Under the pieces are notes generated by a model that had not been told where the DNA came from, did no database searches, and saw nothing but the letters and a program-made list of their open reading frames with translations. The translations under genes and the position numbers were made by a program. Below are positions 1-8,265 of a DNA stretch of 35,983 bases, one piece after another. Source of the DNA: Calditrichota bacterium (GTDB taxonomy: Bacteria; Electryoneota; AABM5-125-24; Hatepunaeales; Hatepunaeaceae); contig VGIQ01000014.1 in the NCBI GenBank assembly GCA_016867835.1, positions 1 to 35,983 of the forward strand. The letters are read 5' to 3'. How positions within the stretch are numbered: position 1 is the stretch's first letter; every line of letters begins with the position of its first letter.

Positions 1-620
1 TCGGCCCGGCGGTTGTAAAGACGCCAGTCCTGGCCATTGGTGAGGACCGCCCATTCGAAGAAGGGATTGCCAGACGAATCCTGTGCGTCCGAAAGATAGA
101 GCCGAACCTGTTTGGCATAAGACAAGCCCGGCGTATCCTTCTTGGAAATCGAACCCAAGTTCTTGTTGAACGACTTGGCTTCAAGTATTCCAATAGCAAG
201 CCGATATCTCTCCTTATCGTCAAGTGGCAGAGCCTCATCTTTTGACTTTTCATCGGCAAAAAGGATGTAGTCGGGAACGCCGCCTGCGTCCTGGCGGGTG
301 CGGTGCAGAAAGTGGAATCCAAGAACCGGGAGCAATTTGTCTATCAGTTCACTCTCGGTATCACTCTCATTCAGGCCGCCATGAGCGATTCGGGCGCGGT
401 TTGCAATGTGGACGCGCTCGAATATCTCCCTGCACTGCTTGAAAGCCTCCTCAGCGTCGTGGCTGGAAACAAAGCGAATGATTGATTCGCGCTCTTTCTC
501 AAGGTAGTGTTTCGATAAGACGCCGCGCGCTTCGAAAAGCACACCCTTGCTATCAAAGATGGAGCCTTCCTCCAAGTCGAGACTTCCATTCCTTGCCTTG
601 GCTTTCAGACTATTTTTCAG
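1..620 (-). CDS. Restriction-modification enzyme, N-terminal part (type IIG / Eco57I-like), cut by window edge
   Basis: The minus-strand frame is open from an in-frame stop at 648-650 to the window edge, about 205 residues. It reads as a folded protein: a helical N-terminal part, then 'ESELIDKLLPVLGF', then 'GGVPDYILFADEKS' and, 24 residues later, 'IGILEAKSF', then 'FEWAVLTNGQDWRLYN' at the edge. PD...EAK is the PD-(D/E)xK nuclease signature, and 'TNGxxWRLY' is typical of the N-terminal region of type IIG and some type I enzymes, in which a methylase domain follows; that domain would lie outside the window. The start is uncertain: there is no ATG. CTG at 620 has AGG nine bases upstream; TTG at 575 is the alternative. 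The gene is on the same strand as the pilus genes but separated from pilB by about 600 bp of repeats. Family assignment is inferred from motifs only. Confidence 0.6.
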   Translation of the reverse strand, partial: MKNSLKAKARNGSLDLEEGSIFDSKGVLFEARGVLSKHYLEKERESIIRFVSSHDAEEAFKQCREIFERVHIANRARIAHGGLNESDTESELIDKLLPVLGFHFLHRTRQDAGGVPDYILFADEKSKDEALPLDDKERYRLAIGILEAKSFNKNLGSISKKDTPGLSYAKQVRLYLSDAQDSSGNPFFEWAVLTNGQDWRLYNRRA

Positions 621-686
621 TGATTCAATCCTGTGAAGGAAATGTCGTTATTCTAATGGATTGTCCACCTTTGGTGTCCCTGTTCC

Positions 687-706
687 AGTCCCGCCTACGC
701 GGGAAT
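687..706. repeat. dRS3-like 20-bp palindrome, copy 1
   Basis: The sequence is AGTCCC-GCCTACGC-GGGAAT followed by GAC. It matches the pattern ATTCCC-N8-GGGAAT, described as dRS3 in Neisseria, except at one arm base. A perfect copy lies at 999-1018, an expanded copy at 813-856 and diverged copies at 8266-8285 and 8308-8327. Confidence 0.7.
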
Positions 707-709
707 GAC

Positions 710-1140
710 ACCCCCCCTTCAGTTTCCCCCCCGCCGAGCGGGGGGGATAGGGCGGACAGGAATGGCACAGGACAAGCCGAAGGCGCAGTCAATGTCCGCC
801 CTCCGGTTCTGGATTCCCGCCCCCGCCTTCGCTGGGGGCAGGCTCTGCGCGGGAATGACGCCGCCCTGTGGTCCCCCCGCCGAGCGGGAATGACACCCCC
901 CCTTCAGTTTCCCCCCCGCTGAGCAAGGGGGGATAGGGCGGACAGGACTGGCACAGGACAAGCCGAAGGCGCAGTCAATGTCCGCCCTCCGGTTCTGGAT
1001 TCCCGCCTACGCGGGAATGACGCCGCCCTGTGGTCCCCCCGCCGAGCGGGAATGACGCCCCCCCTTCAGTTTCCCCCCCGCCGAGCGGGGGGGATAGGGC
1101 GGACAGGACTGTCCGCCCTCCGGTTCTGGATTTCCGCCTG
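710..1140. repeat. Tandem repeat of ~160-185 bp units (2.5 copies) in non-coding DNA
   Basis: Unit 1 is 710-894, unit 2 is 895-1056 and a partial unit 3 is 1057-1140. Each starts with a C-run followed by TTCAGTTT and a second C-run, then GATAGGGCGGACAGGA, CAATGTCCGCCCTCCGG, TTCTGGATTCCCGCC, and ends with CGAGCGGGAATGAC. Unit 1 is longer because the loop of its palindrome (813-856) carries an extra ~24 bases. Unit 2 holds a perfect ATTCCC-GCCTACGC-GGGAAT at 999-1018. The short reading frames here follow the repeat and differ in every frame, so I see no gene. Confidence 0.8.
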
Positions 1141-1147
1141 CGCGGCG

Positions 1148-1235
1148 GGCGGATCGGAATCCGCCCCTACGCGGCATCCCCCGATAAATCGGGGAGCCAC
1201 CGGCAAGTCCATTTAACTCGGGGAGCCACCGGCAA
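1148..1235. repeat. Two hairpins and an 18-bp direct repeat downstream of pilB
   Basis: GGCGGAT (1148-1154) pairs with ATCCGCC (1159-1165). CCCCGA (1179-1184) can pair with TCGGGG (1189-1194). The word TCGGGGAGCCACCGGCAA occurs at 1189-1206 and again at 1218-1235. This block begins about a dozen bases past the pilB stop. No T-run follows on the minus strand, so it is not an obvious intrinsic terminator; it could still stabilise or end the transcript. Confidence 0.6.
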
Positions 1236-1246
1236 ATGCCCCCCAC

Positions 1247-2923
1247 TCACGCCTCCACCGCGGCGGTTACGCGGAAGACCTCGTCGAGGGTCGTCAAGCC
1301 CTCCAGCGCCTTGCGGATGCCGTCCTCGCGGAGCGTTAACATCCCCGCCTCGCGCGCGGCATGGCGGATCTTGTCGGCGGAAGCGTTGCCGATCACCAAA
1401 TCGCGGATCGTCTCGTCGATTGCCAGCACCTCGTAGATGCCGAGCCGCCCCTTGTAGCCGCTCCCCGAACAAGCCCGACAGCCCTCGCCCTTATAAAGCG
1501 CTACCGCCTGGCCGTCGAGGCCGACCGCCTTCAAGGTCGATTCGGGAGGCTCGAACCCGGCTTTGCAGTTGGTGCAAATCCGGCGCACCAACCGCTGCGC
1601 CAGAACTCCCGCCGTCGCCGTCGCGACCAGAAACGGCTCGACACCCATATCGACCAGCCGCGGCAAAGCGCCCGGCGCGTCGTTGGTGTGCAAAGTCGAA
1701 AGGACGAGGTGCCCGGTCATCGCGGCTTCGACGGCGATCTTGGCGGTCTCGGCATCGCGGATTTCACCGACCATCACGATGTCGGGGTCCTGACGAAGAA
1801 TCGACCGGAGGCCGGCGGCAAAGGTCATCCCCGCCTTGACGTTCACCTGCGACTGGCGGATCAGCGGCAGGCGGTATTCGATCGGGTCTTCGAGGGTGAT
1901 GGTGTTGACATCCATCTTCGAGACCTCGTTCAGAGCCGAATAGAGCGTCGTCGTCTTGCCCGATCCGGTCGGGCCGGTTACCAGAATCAGGCCGTTGGGG
2001 CGCTCGAGCATCCCGCGGATAATGTCTTCCTTGGGCCCGAAGCCAAGGTTCGACAGTTTCACCTGCAGGTTCGACTTGTCGAGGATGCGGAGGACGACGT
2101 TTTCGCCGTAAACCGTGGGCAGGGTCGAGACGCGCAGGTCGATCGGCTTGCCTTCGACCATCATCTGGATGCGGCCGTCCTGGGGGACGCGGCGTTCGGC
2201 GATGTCGAGGCTGGCCATGATCTTCAGGCGCGAGATGATGGCACCCTGCAGTTTCTTGGGCTGGGTGTAGATTTCGCGCATGATGCCGTCCACCCGGAAG
2301 CGGACCCGGAGGAGGCTCTCCTCGGGTTCGATGTGGATGTCGCTGGCCTTCTCTTTGACCGCCTGCGCCAACATCAGGTTGACCAGTTTGACAATCGGCG
2401 CGTCGCTCGCCTGCGCGGCAAGCGAGTAGGTATCGACAGCCTCCTCTTTCTCCTCAGCGCCGAGCACCTGGACGACCTCGTCGAGGGCGCTGGTGGTGCC
2501 GTAGTAGTGGTCTATGGCCTGGTCGATGTCGTGCTGACTGCAGATGGAAGGCTCGACTTCGAGCCCGGTCGCGCGGACGACCTGGTCGATCACCGCAAGG
2601 TTGAGCGGATCGACCATTCCGAGGGTGAGGGAGTTGGCGATGCGAAAGAGGGGAACGACCTTATACTGCCGGGCGAACTGCTCGGAGATCAGGTTGATGA
2701 CACTGGAATCGACGGAGTAGAAACTGAGCGATACATAGGGGACGCCGAGTTGATCGCCTAACGCGGAGAAGACATCGGTCTCGGTCAGGTAGCCGAGGTC
2801 AATGAGCGTTTCACCGATCTTCTTCTTCGCTTGTTTCTGCTGAGCGAGTCCTTCGTCGAGTTGTTCCTTGGTGATGAGGCCCTGGGCGATCAAGATTTCG
2901 CCCAACTTCCTGCGTCTGGCCAT
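1247..2923 (-). CDS. pilB: PilB/GspE-type assembly ATPase of the type IV pilus
   Basis: This is the cytoplasmic hexameric ATPase that drives pilus extension. At 558 residues it has the normal PilB length. Residues 1-140 are an MshEN-type N-terminal domain ('KLGEILIAQGLIT', 'LGEQL'-like leucine repeats, a c-di-GMP-binding fold in some relatives). The secretion ATPase domain follows: Walker A GPTGSGKT at 317-324, the Asp box around 'TLEDPIEY' (343-350), Walker B 'IVMVGEIRD' at 382-390, and the His box 'GHLVLSTLHTND'. Two C-x-x-C pairs (C450/C453 and C482/C485) form the zinc site found in PilB and GspE but absent from PilT; together with the N-domain this separates it from the two PilT-like genes upstream. 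It is the last pilus gene of the run, 61 bp after the receiver gene. No clear Shine-Dalgarno precedes the ATG. PilC, the usual partner, is absent from the window. Confidence 0.95.
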   Translation of the reverse strand: MARRRKLGEILIAQGLITKEQLDEGLAQQKQAKKKIGETLIDLGYLTETDVFSALGDQLGVPYVSLSFYSVDSSVINLISEQFARQYKVVPLFRIANSLTLGMVDPLNLAVIDQVVRATGLEVEPSICSQHDIDQAIDHYYGTTSALDEVVQVLGAEEKEEAVDTYSLAAQASDAPIVKLVNLMLAQAVKEKASDIHIEPEESLLRVRFRVDGIMREIYTQPKKLQGAIISRLKIMASLDIAERRVPQDGRIQMMVEGKPIDLRVSTLPTVYGENVVLRILDKSNLQVKLSNLGFGPKEDIIRGMLERPNGLILVTGPTGSGKTTTLYSALNEVSKMDVNTITLEDPIEYRLPLIRQSQVNVKAGMTFAAGLRSILRQDPDIVMVGEIRDAETAKIAVEAAMTGHLVLSTLHTNDAPGALPRLVDMGVEPFLVATATAGVLAQRLVRRICTNCKAGFEPPESTLKAVGLDGQAVALYKGEGCRACSGSGYKGRLGIYEVLAIDETIRDLVIGNASADKIRHAAREAGMLTLREDGIRKALEGLTTLDEVFRVTAAVEA

Positions 2924-2984
2924 AGTTGCAGTTCAGGGATGTATCAGGGTGATGTAGGATTCAGGCGGAGGTGTCGAATCAGGG

Positions 2985-3358
2985 TCATTCGTTCAGGAAC
3001 TTCTTGACCGTTTCGATCAGGGTAGCCGAGTCGAACGGCTTGGTGAGGTAGCGTTGGCGCCGGTCTCGACGCCGGTCGAGCGGTCGTCTTCGCCGGCCAG
3101 GGCGGTGAGCATGATCACCGGGATGTGCCGATACTCCTCGTCGAATTTCAAGAAGCGGCTGATCTTATAGCCGTTCATCTTGGGGAGCATGATGTCGAGC
3201 ACGATCAGGTCGGGCTTAAGGCGCCGCGCTGCGTTGAGGCCTTCGAGGCCGTCGGTGGCGGTGTGGACAGTGAAGCCCGATGCCTCAAGGCGCATTTTGA
3301 TCGCCATCAGCATATCGGTTTCGTCATCGACGACGAGGATCTGTTTCTTCTCGGCCAC
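2985..3358 (-). CDS. CheY-like single-domain response regulator, with an apparent 1-base frameshift near its C-terminus
   Basis: The protein is a stand-alone receiver domain that would accept phosphate from a kinase, probably the one encoded just upstream. From the GTG at 3358, preceded by AGAAGG with 7 bases spacing, it reads 'VAEKKQILVVDDE' (acidic pair), 'DLIVLDIMLPKMNGYK' (phospho-acceptor Asp and the MPxMNG-like loop) and 'PVIMLTAL' (the conserved Thr). The continuous frame then ends abnormally after 'ETGANA' at 3017. Shifting by one base at about 3050 restores 'YLTKPFDSATLIETVKKFLNE' and a stop at 2985, giving the usual ~124 residues and the invariant Lys of the TKP motif. So one base seems to be missing. 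A longer upstream start (TTG 3424) would translate the TTAATG repeat and is unlikely. Confidence 0.8.
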
Positions 3359-3396
3359 TGTGATGCCTTCTTGTTTCGATGCGGTTAGATAATAAA

Positions 3397-3420
3397 TTAA
3401 TGTTAATGCTAATGTTAATG
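3397..3420. repeat. Period-6 microrepeat (TTAATG, 4 units)
   Basis: TTAATG-TTAATG-CTAATG-TTAATG lies in the 105-bp gap between the kinase and the receiver gene, an AT-rich island in GC-rich DNA. A related word, GCATTAGCATCAG, occurs at about 3453-3465 and again, in reverse orientation, in the signal-peptide region of the gene starting at 9126. Confidence 0.8.
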
Positions 3421-3463
3421 TCAATCATGTCATCTGGCGATGAAGATTGGCATTAGCATCAGC

Positions 3464-5638
3464 CTACGCCGGCTTGGTATCTTCGCCTTCCTGGGCGGTC
3501 TGGAGGCTGAAGTAGAAGGTCGAGCCTTTGCCTACTTCGCTAACCACCCAGATGTCACCGCCGTGCCGGGTAACGAGGTCCTTTACCAGCGGCAGGCCCA
3601 GTCCGACACCTTCCTGGAACCGCGGGTCGTTTTGGTCCACCAGGCGGTGGAAGCGCTTGAAGATGTTCTCCTGTTCGCCGGGCGGAATGCCATAGCCCTG
3701 GTCAGCGACGGCAATCTCGATGCGGTTGCCCTTGGCCAGCGCGGTGATCGACACTTCGGTATTGTCGGGCGAATACTTGCGGGCGTTTTCGATGAGGTTG
3801 GTAACGATCTGCGTGACGGCATCGCGGTCGGCATAGACGAGTGGCAGGTCCGAGGGCAGGTCGACCGTAAGCGACATTTCCTTCTTGGCAAGTTTCGGAC
3901 GCAAGGACGCGGCGACCGTCTCGATAAGCGGGACGATCTCTTCCGGCCGCAGGACGACGCTGAAGCCGCCGGTGTCGGCGCGCGCCAGCGTCAGGAGGTT
4001 TTCGATCAGGCGCGCCAGTCGCTCGATATTCGCTTTCATGATCTCGATCAACTGCTTCTGGTTCGCGTTCAGGTCACCCGCTACGCCGTCCATGATGAGC
4101 GAGATGAACTCCTTGACGACCGCCGTTGGGGTGCGCAGTTCGTGCGAGATGTTGGAGATCAACTTGTTCTTCATCTCATCGACGGCGCGCTCGCGGGTGA
4201 CGTCGTGCATGGCGATCAACATTGCGCCGCTGTCGCCGGAGGACTCCGGGAGAAGCGTAACGTCGAGGCGCAGGAAGACCTTATGATTGCGCCACATCAA
4301 GTCGGTGTGTTTGATGACCGTCCGTCGGCCTGATTGGGATTCGTCGGCAGCATGCAATTCCTGCCAGCACTCCTGGATATTGCAGTGCAATCGCTCGGCA
4401 ACCTCTTCGGGGGAGGGCTCCTGACCGGTCGGGATCTCGAGCAGACTGCGTGCCACCGGGTTGAGCAGTGTCTGCCGTCTCCCCATATCGACGACGACGA
4501 GTCCGTCGAGGGTATGCTCGACTATGGCCGACGTCATCCGTTGCTGACGTTCGACCGACCGCTTCACCCGGTCGAGGAACTCCGAAGCCCCGCCTGCGAC
4601 CTGTCTGGCGAACTCGGTCCACCTCTTGTGGAAATCCCGGTCGCTCCGGGATGCGGCAACGATCAGTCCGACCGCCGTGCCGTCGGAGAAGAATGGCACG
4701 GCGAGGGACGACTCGAAGTTTCCGGCGGCATCGCCATCGTCACCCGGCAGGAGGTCGTGAAAGAGGTCGATCGTAACCGGCCCGTGCCAGTCAGGCAGTG
4801 TGGTGCCGTGCCGGTTGATGATGGAGACGAGTTGTTGCAGTTCGCCGTAGGTGGGATGTGAACTGGCGCTGAGGCGTGCTTCGCCCGGCCGGAGGTCGTA
4901 GATGAGGGCGACATCGGCCTGCATCTGGCCGGTGATGAAGTCGAGGATCAGTTCGAAGCCCTCGCGGTAGGAGAGGGCCGACATCATCCGGTCGGCGAGT
5001 TGCCGCAGAAGGGTCAGTTCAGCGACGTGGCGGCGTAGTTTGTCGCGTTCTTCGGCGACGGCTTTCCCGAGCATCTCGATTCGCTCGTTGAGCCGCACGG
5101 TGGCGATCTGGTTGCGGACCGACATGGTCAGTTCGGACATCCGGACGGGCTTGGTCAGGTAGTCGCTGGCGCCGAGCCGCACTGCCTCGACGGCGGACTC
5201 GGTCGTCGCGTAACCGGTCAGGATGATCACTGCGGTGCGGGAGCGGATCTGCTTCACTTCGCGCAAGACATCGGTGCCGGTGATGTCGCCGAGCCGAAAG
5301 TCGGTGAGAACCAGATCGTGCAGACTTTCCCGGAACAACTCCAGACCTTCCCTGCCGCTCGAAGCCATATCGACTTCATAACCTTCGGTCTGAAGTATCC
5401 GACCCATCGTATAGAGCACCGGCTCTTCATCGTCGATGACCAGGATGCGCGGCGTCACATCGACGACGGGTGCGATCAGGTCGCCATCGCCTTCTGTACC
5501 GACGGGGGGTATATCGGTAAAAGTCGGGACCGGCGCGGTTACCGCTGACGCAACTCCGTCGAGGGCCATAACCGGCGCGACCTGCGGCGGTTCCGACAAG
5601 GCTGCCGTTGCAGGCGGTTCAGTTTTCATTTTCCCCAT
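3464..5638 (-). CDS. Hybrid sensor kinase: receiver + GAF-like + PAS-like + HisKA + HATPase
   Basis: A 724-residue soluble signalling protein with no membrane segment. An Ala/Pro-rich leader (1-60) is followed by a receiver domain at about 63-180 with acidic residues D69/D70, phospho-acceptor D113 and K163 in 'LTKPV'. A coiled-coil linker leads to a GAF-like domain (about 205-350), a PAS-like region (about 365-480), the HisKA H-box 'SNISHELRTP' with H499, and the HATPase domain: N-box 'NLIENA' 614-619, G1 'DQGYGIP' 646-652 and G2 'GVGLGLPLV' 677-685. The receiver comes first, so phosphorylation or partner input at the N-terminus probably gates the kinase. The start overlaps the end of the upstream pilT by 20 bp (11 bp if the second ATG is used), showing co-transcription. 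The CheY-like gene that follows is a likely substrate. Role in pilus control is inferred from position. Confidence 0.9.
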   Translation of the reverse strand: MGKMKTEPPATAALSEPPQVAPVMALDGVASAVTAPVPTFTDIPPVGTEGDGDLIAPVVDVTPRILVIDDEEPVLYTMGRILQTEGYEVDMASSGREGLELFRESLHDLVLTDFRLGDITGTDVLREVKQIRSRTAVIILTGYATTESAVEAVRLGASDYLTKPVRMSELTMSVRNQIATVRLNERIEMLGKAVAEERDKLRRHVAELTLLRQLADRMMSALSYREGFELILDFITGQMQADVALIYDLRPGEARLSASSHPTYGELQQLVSIINRHGTTLPDWHGPVTIDLFHDLLPGDDGDAAGNFESSLAVPFFSDGTAVGLIVAASRSDRDFHKRWTEFARQVAGGASEFLDRVKRSVERQQRMTSAIVEHTLDGLVVVDMGRRQTLLNPVARSLLEIPTGQEPSPEEVAERLHCNIQECWQELHAADESQSGRRTVIKHTDLMWRNHKVFLRLDVTLLPESSGDSGAMLIAMHDVTRERAVDEMKNKLISNISHELRTPTAVVKEFISLIMDGVAGDLNANQKQLIEIMKANIERLARLIENLLTLARADTGGFSVVLRPEEIVPLIETVAASLRPKLAKKEMSLTVDLPSDLPLVYADRDAVTQIVTNLIENARKYSPDNTEVSITALAKGNRIEIAVADQGYGIPPGEQENIFKRFHRLVDQNDPRFQEGVGLGLPLVKDLVTRHGGDIWVVSEVGKGSTFYFSLQTAQEGEDTKPA

Positions 5639-6785
5639 AGTTTGAGGACATTGCGGCGGCGCCCATCTGACGCTTGATCATCGACTCGAGGTCGATGGGG
5701 TCGTTGGAGCGCGAGATCGCCTCTTCACGCGTGACTGTGCCGGCTTGCAATGCTCTCAGAAGCGACTGGTTCATCGTCATCATGCCGAACTTCCCCCCCA
5801 CTTGAATCATCGAGTCCATCTGGTGCACCTTGCCTTCGCGGATGGCGGCGCGGATGGCGGAATTGGCGACCATGATCTCGCAGCACATCACGCGTCCGCC
5901 GCCGATCTTGGGCAGTAATTGCTGGCAAATGACGCCTTGCAGGACGAGCGCGAGTTGGGTGCGCACCTGATCCTGCTGGTCGGGCGGGAAGACGTCGATG
6001 ATGCGGTTGATGGTTTGCGCTGCGCTGTTGGTATGCAGGGTGCCGAAGACAAGGTGTCCGGTCTCGGCTACGGTGAGGGCAATTTCGATAGTCTCCTTAT
6101 CCCGCATCTCACCGATCAGCACGACGTCCGGGTCCTGCCGGAGGACACTCTTCAGGGCGCGCTGGAAGGATACAGTGTCGGAATGAATCTGCCGCTGGTT
6201 GACGATCGACTTGCGATGCTGATGGATGAACTCGATCGGGTCTTCGATGGTCAGGATATGAAGCGGCTTCTCTTTGTTGATCTTGTCGATCATCGCCGCC
6301 ATGGTCGTCGATTTACCCGATCCGGTCGCACCGGTCACCAGGCAAAGCCCGTTGGGGCGGTCGGCGAGTTCCTCGACCACCGGCGGCAAACCAAGTTTCT
6401 CAAAGGTGCGAATCTCGAACGGTATAGCTCTCAGCGCCAGGGCGACGCAGTCGCGCTGCTTATAGACGTTGGCGCGAAAGCGCGAGAGTCCCTTGATGCC
6501 GAACGAGAGGTCGAGTTCCGACTGTTTTTCGAACTCGGCGCGCTGCGTTTCGGTCAACACACCGTAGGCGAGTTCCTTGGTATCGTCGGGCGATAGGCGG
6601 GGATATTCGAGCGCGACCAGATCGCCGTCGATGCGTATCTGAGGTGAGGTTCCAACGGTCAAGTGGAGGTCTGATGCGCCACGCCCGATCATAAGGGTCA
6701 GGAGTTCGGTCAGATCATAGACCGGCTTCTTGGGAGCACTTTCGGCGGAGGTGGCTGGTGCGGCAGCAGAGGGGGTTTGAGTCAT
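5619..6785 (-). CDS. pilT: PilT twitching-motility retraction ATPase
   Basis: PilT is a cytoplasmic hexameric ATPase that depolymerises pilin and retracts the pilus. The protein is 388 residues; PilT is usually about 345-390. After a short Ala/Pro leader it shows the PAS-like N-domain ('LLTLMIGRGASDLHLTVG', 'RFRANVYKQR'), Walker A GATGSGKST at 152-160, Asp box 'TIEDPIEF', Walker B 'VVLIGEMRD' at 221-229, His box 'TGHLVFGTLHTNSA', and 'AIREGK' at 313-318, the PilT-specific motif needed for retraction in known systems. No zinc Cys pairs are present, unlike PilB. It starts 37 bp after the other pilT-like gene, with GAGG ten bases before the ATG, and its end overlaps the kinase start. Confidence 0.95.
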   Translation of the reverse strand: MTQTPSAAAPATSAESAPKKPVYDLTELLTLMIGRGASDLHLTVGTSPQIRIDGDLVALEYPRLSPDDTKELAYGVLTETQRAEFEKQSELDLSFGIKGLSRFRANVYKQRDCVALALRAIPFEIRTFEKLGLPPVVEELADRPNGLCLVTGATGSGKSTTMAAMIDKINKEKPLHILTIEDPIEFIHQHRKSIVNQRQIHSDTVSFQRALKSVLRQDPDVVLIGEMRDKETIEIALTVAETGHLVFGTLHTNSAAQTINRIIDVFPPDQQDQVRTQLALVLQGVICQQLLPKIGGGRVMCCEIMVANSAIRAAIREGKVHQMDSMIQVGGKFGMMTMNQSLLRALQAGTVTREEAISRSNDPIDLESMIKRQMGAAAMSSNYGENEN

Positions 6786-6822
6786 CGGCAGGGCGCCTCG
6801 CTAAAGGTGAAAAGAGCGGTCT

Positions 6823-8097
6823 TCAATGCGCCTTCCGGTGGGTCGGCACTACATCGTCCTCGTTCCAGGCCATTGCTCCGGCGCCGTCGAGTCCGCGCAG
6901 GCGAATGCGGAAGTCCGTCGCGCTGGACGCGAATCTCAAGCCGTCTTCGAGGGAGATTCGGCCGGCGCGGACGAGCGCCAGGAGCGACTGGTCGAAGGTC
7001 TGCATCCCGTATTGGCCGTAGCCTTCGAAGATTGCGCGGCGGATTTCGAGGGTCTGTTCGGGGTCGATAATCATCTTGCGGATGGTCTCAGTCGTTACCA
7101 GGATTTCGACGGCCGGTATCCGACCTTCACCGTCGGCGCGGGGCAGAAGTCGCTGTGAGACGATCCCGACCAGCGTCGCGGCGAGCATGTAGCGCACCTG
7201 GTTGCTCATCTCCATCGGCACCATCGAAATGATGCGGTTGACGGTCTGTGCCGCGTCCATAGTATGCAGGGTCGAGAGGACGAGGTGCCCGGTGTTGGCG
7301 GCGGTTAGCGCGGTCAGCATGGTTTCGCCGTCGCGAATCTCGCCCAGCATGATGACATCGGGGTCCTGGCGCAGGATGCGGCGCAGCGCTTCGCTCCAGG
7401 AGGGCGTATCGCGACCGATCTCGCGCTGCTGGATGGTTGCCTTACGCTCCTTGAAGGTGAACTCGATTGGGTCTTCGACGGTGATGATGTTGACTGCGCG
7501 CGACTGGTTAAGGGTCTCGACCATTGCCGCCAGAGTGGTGGACTTGCCTGATCCGGTGGCGCCGGTTACGAGGATCAAACCACGTGGAGAATCGACCATT
7601 TCGGCCAGGATCGGCGGGAGGTTCAGGTCGGGCAGACTCGGGATATCGACCCGGATGTGCCGGATGGCGATGGCGATCCCGTTCATCTGCTGATAGACGT
7701 TGACCCGGAACCGCCCGATGCCGCGCAATTGATAGATAAAGTCAACCTCCATCTGACGCGAGAGGGCTTCCCGTTCGCGCTCGCTGATGACGTCCATCAG
7801 GATTGCATCGACGGCCTGGGGGGTGAGCAATTCCCGCGAGAGGTCGGTGATTTGGCCGTCGATCCGCACCTTGGGCGAGGAGCCGCTCTTGATGTGCAAA
7901 TCCGAGCCGCGCAGTTCGACCATCCGCTTCAGGAAGCGGTCGATGTCGCGCGATTCGTCGAAGACGGCGGAGGTCAGGCCGGGCCGGACGTGGGTGGTGG
8001 TATGTTCCCAGCCGGAGCCGTGCGGGGTAAAGCCTTGAGAGACCGGATGCGGCGCATCGATAGCCGCCTCCGCGCGGATGTCTTTGTTGTGCATCAT
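6823..8097 (-). CDS. Second PilT-family ATPase (PilT2/PilU-like)
   Basis: A 424-residue PilT-type ATPase. A non-conserved leader of about 48 residues is followed by 'MVELRGSDLHIKSGS', 'RFRVNVYQQMNG', Walker A GATGSGKST at 179-187, Asp box 'TVEDPIEF', Walker B 'DVIMLGEIRD' at 247-256 and 'TGHLVLSTLHTMDA'. The C-terminal region reads 'EIRRAIFEGYGQYGMQTFDQSLL' in place of the AIREGK-type helix of its neighbour, so the two are not recent duplicates. Paired PilT-like genes are common; the second often modulates or supports retraction, as PilU does. It is the first gene after a 270-bp gap and may have its own promoter. The start uses two tandem ATGs. Confidence 0.9.
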   Translation of the reverse strand: MMHNKDIRAEAAIDAPHPVSQGFTPHGSGWEHTTTHVRPGLTSAVFDESRDIDRFLKRMVELRGSDLHIKSGSSPKVRIDGQITDLSRELLTPQAVDAILMDVISEREREALSRQMEVDFIYQLRGIGRFRVNVYQQMNGIAIAIRHIRVDIPSLPDLNLPPILAEMVDSPRGLILVTGATGSGKSTTLAAMVETLNQSRAVNIITVEDPIEFTFKERKATIQQREIGRDTPSWSEALRRILRQDPDVIMLGEIRDGETMLTALTAANTGHLVLSTLHTMDAAQTVNRIISMVPMEMSNQVRYMLAATLVGIVSQRLLPRADGEGRIPAVEILVTTETIRKMIIDPEQTLEIRRAIFEGYGQYGMQTFDQSLLALVRAGRISLEDGLRFASSATDFRIRLRGLDGAGAMAWNEDDVVPTHRKAH

Positions 8098-8123
8098 TAC
8101 AAATTAGGCATATTGCAGGGGAG

Positions 8124-8174
8124 TATCAAGTGGCAAGTAATAAATATCAAGTATCAAGTGGCAAGTAGCAAGTG
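8124..8174. repeat. CAAGT microrepeat block (period about 7)
   Basis: CAAGTGG, CAAGTAA, CAAGTAT, CAAGTGG, CAAGTAG and CAAGTG follow one another. The 16-mer TATCAAGTGGCAAGTA occurs exactly twice, at 8124-8139 and 8152-8167. Confidence 0.85.
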
Positions 8175-8265
8175 CAGAAAATAGAGTCTGAAGACGTCAT
8201 CGACGTTGGGGACAATCTGCGATAAATTAGTATCAAGTTAGGGAATTAAGCGAACCTACAATGTC

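Noticed and set aside
482-922. Possible plus-strand proteins in 224-1839
   Set aside because: The frames run through the tandem repeat units and encode Pro/Arg-rich repeat translation; the left part overlaps the restriction-enzyme frame, which has conserved motifs.
710-1140. CRISPR array
   Set aside because: Units are long, contiguous and without unique spacers between short identical repeats.
1361-2761. 466-residue plus-strand frame opposite pilB
   Set aside because: pilB has Walker motifs, zinc cysteines and family-length match; the plus frame is its complement, with His/Asp/Arg-rich composition and no motifs.
3017-3424. Receiver gene as an unbroken 135-residue frame starting at TTG 3424
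   Set aside because: Its first 22 residues translate the TTAATG microrepeat and its last nine replace the conserved TKP end; GTG 3358 with a Shine-Dalgarno and a one-base shift explain the gene better.
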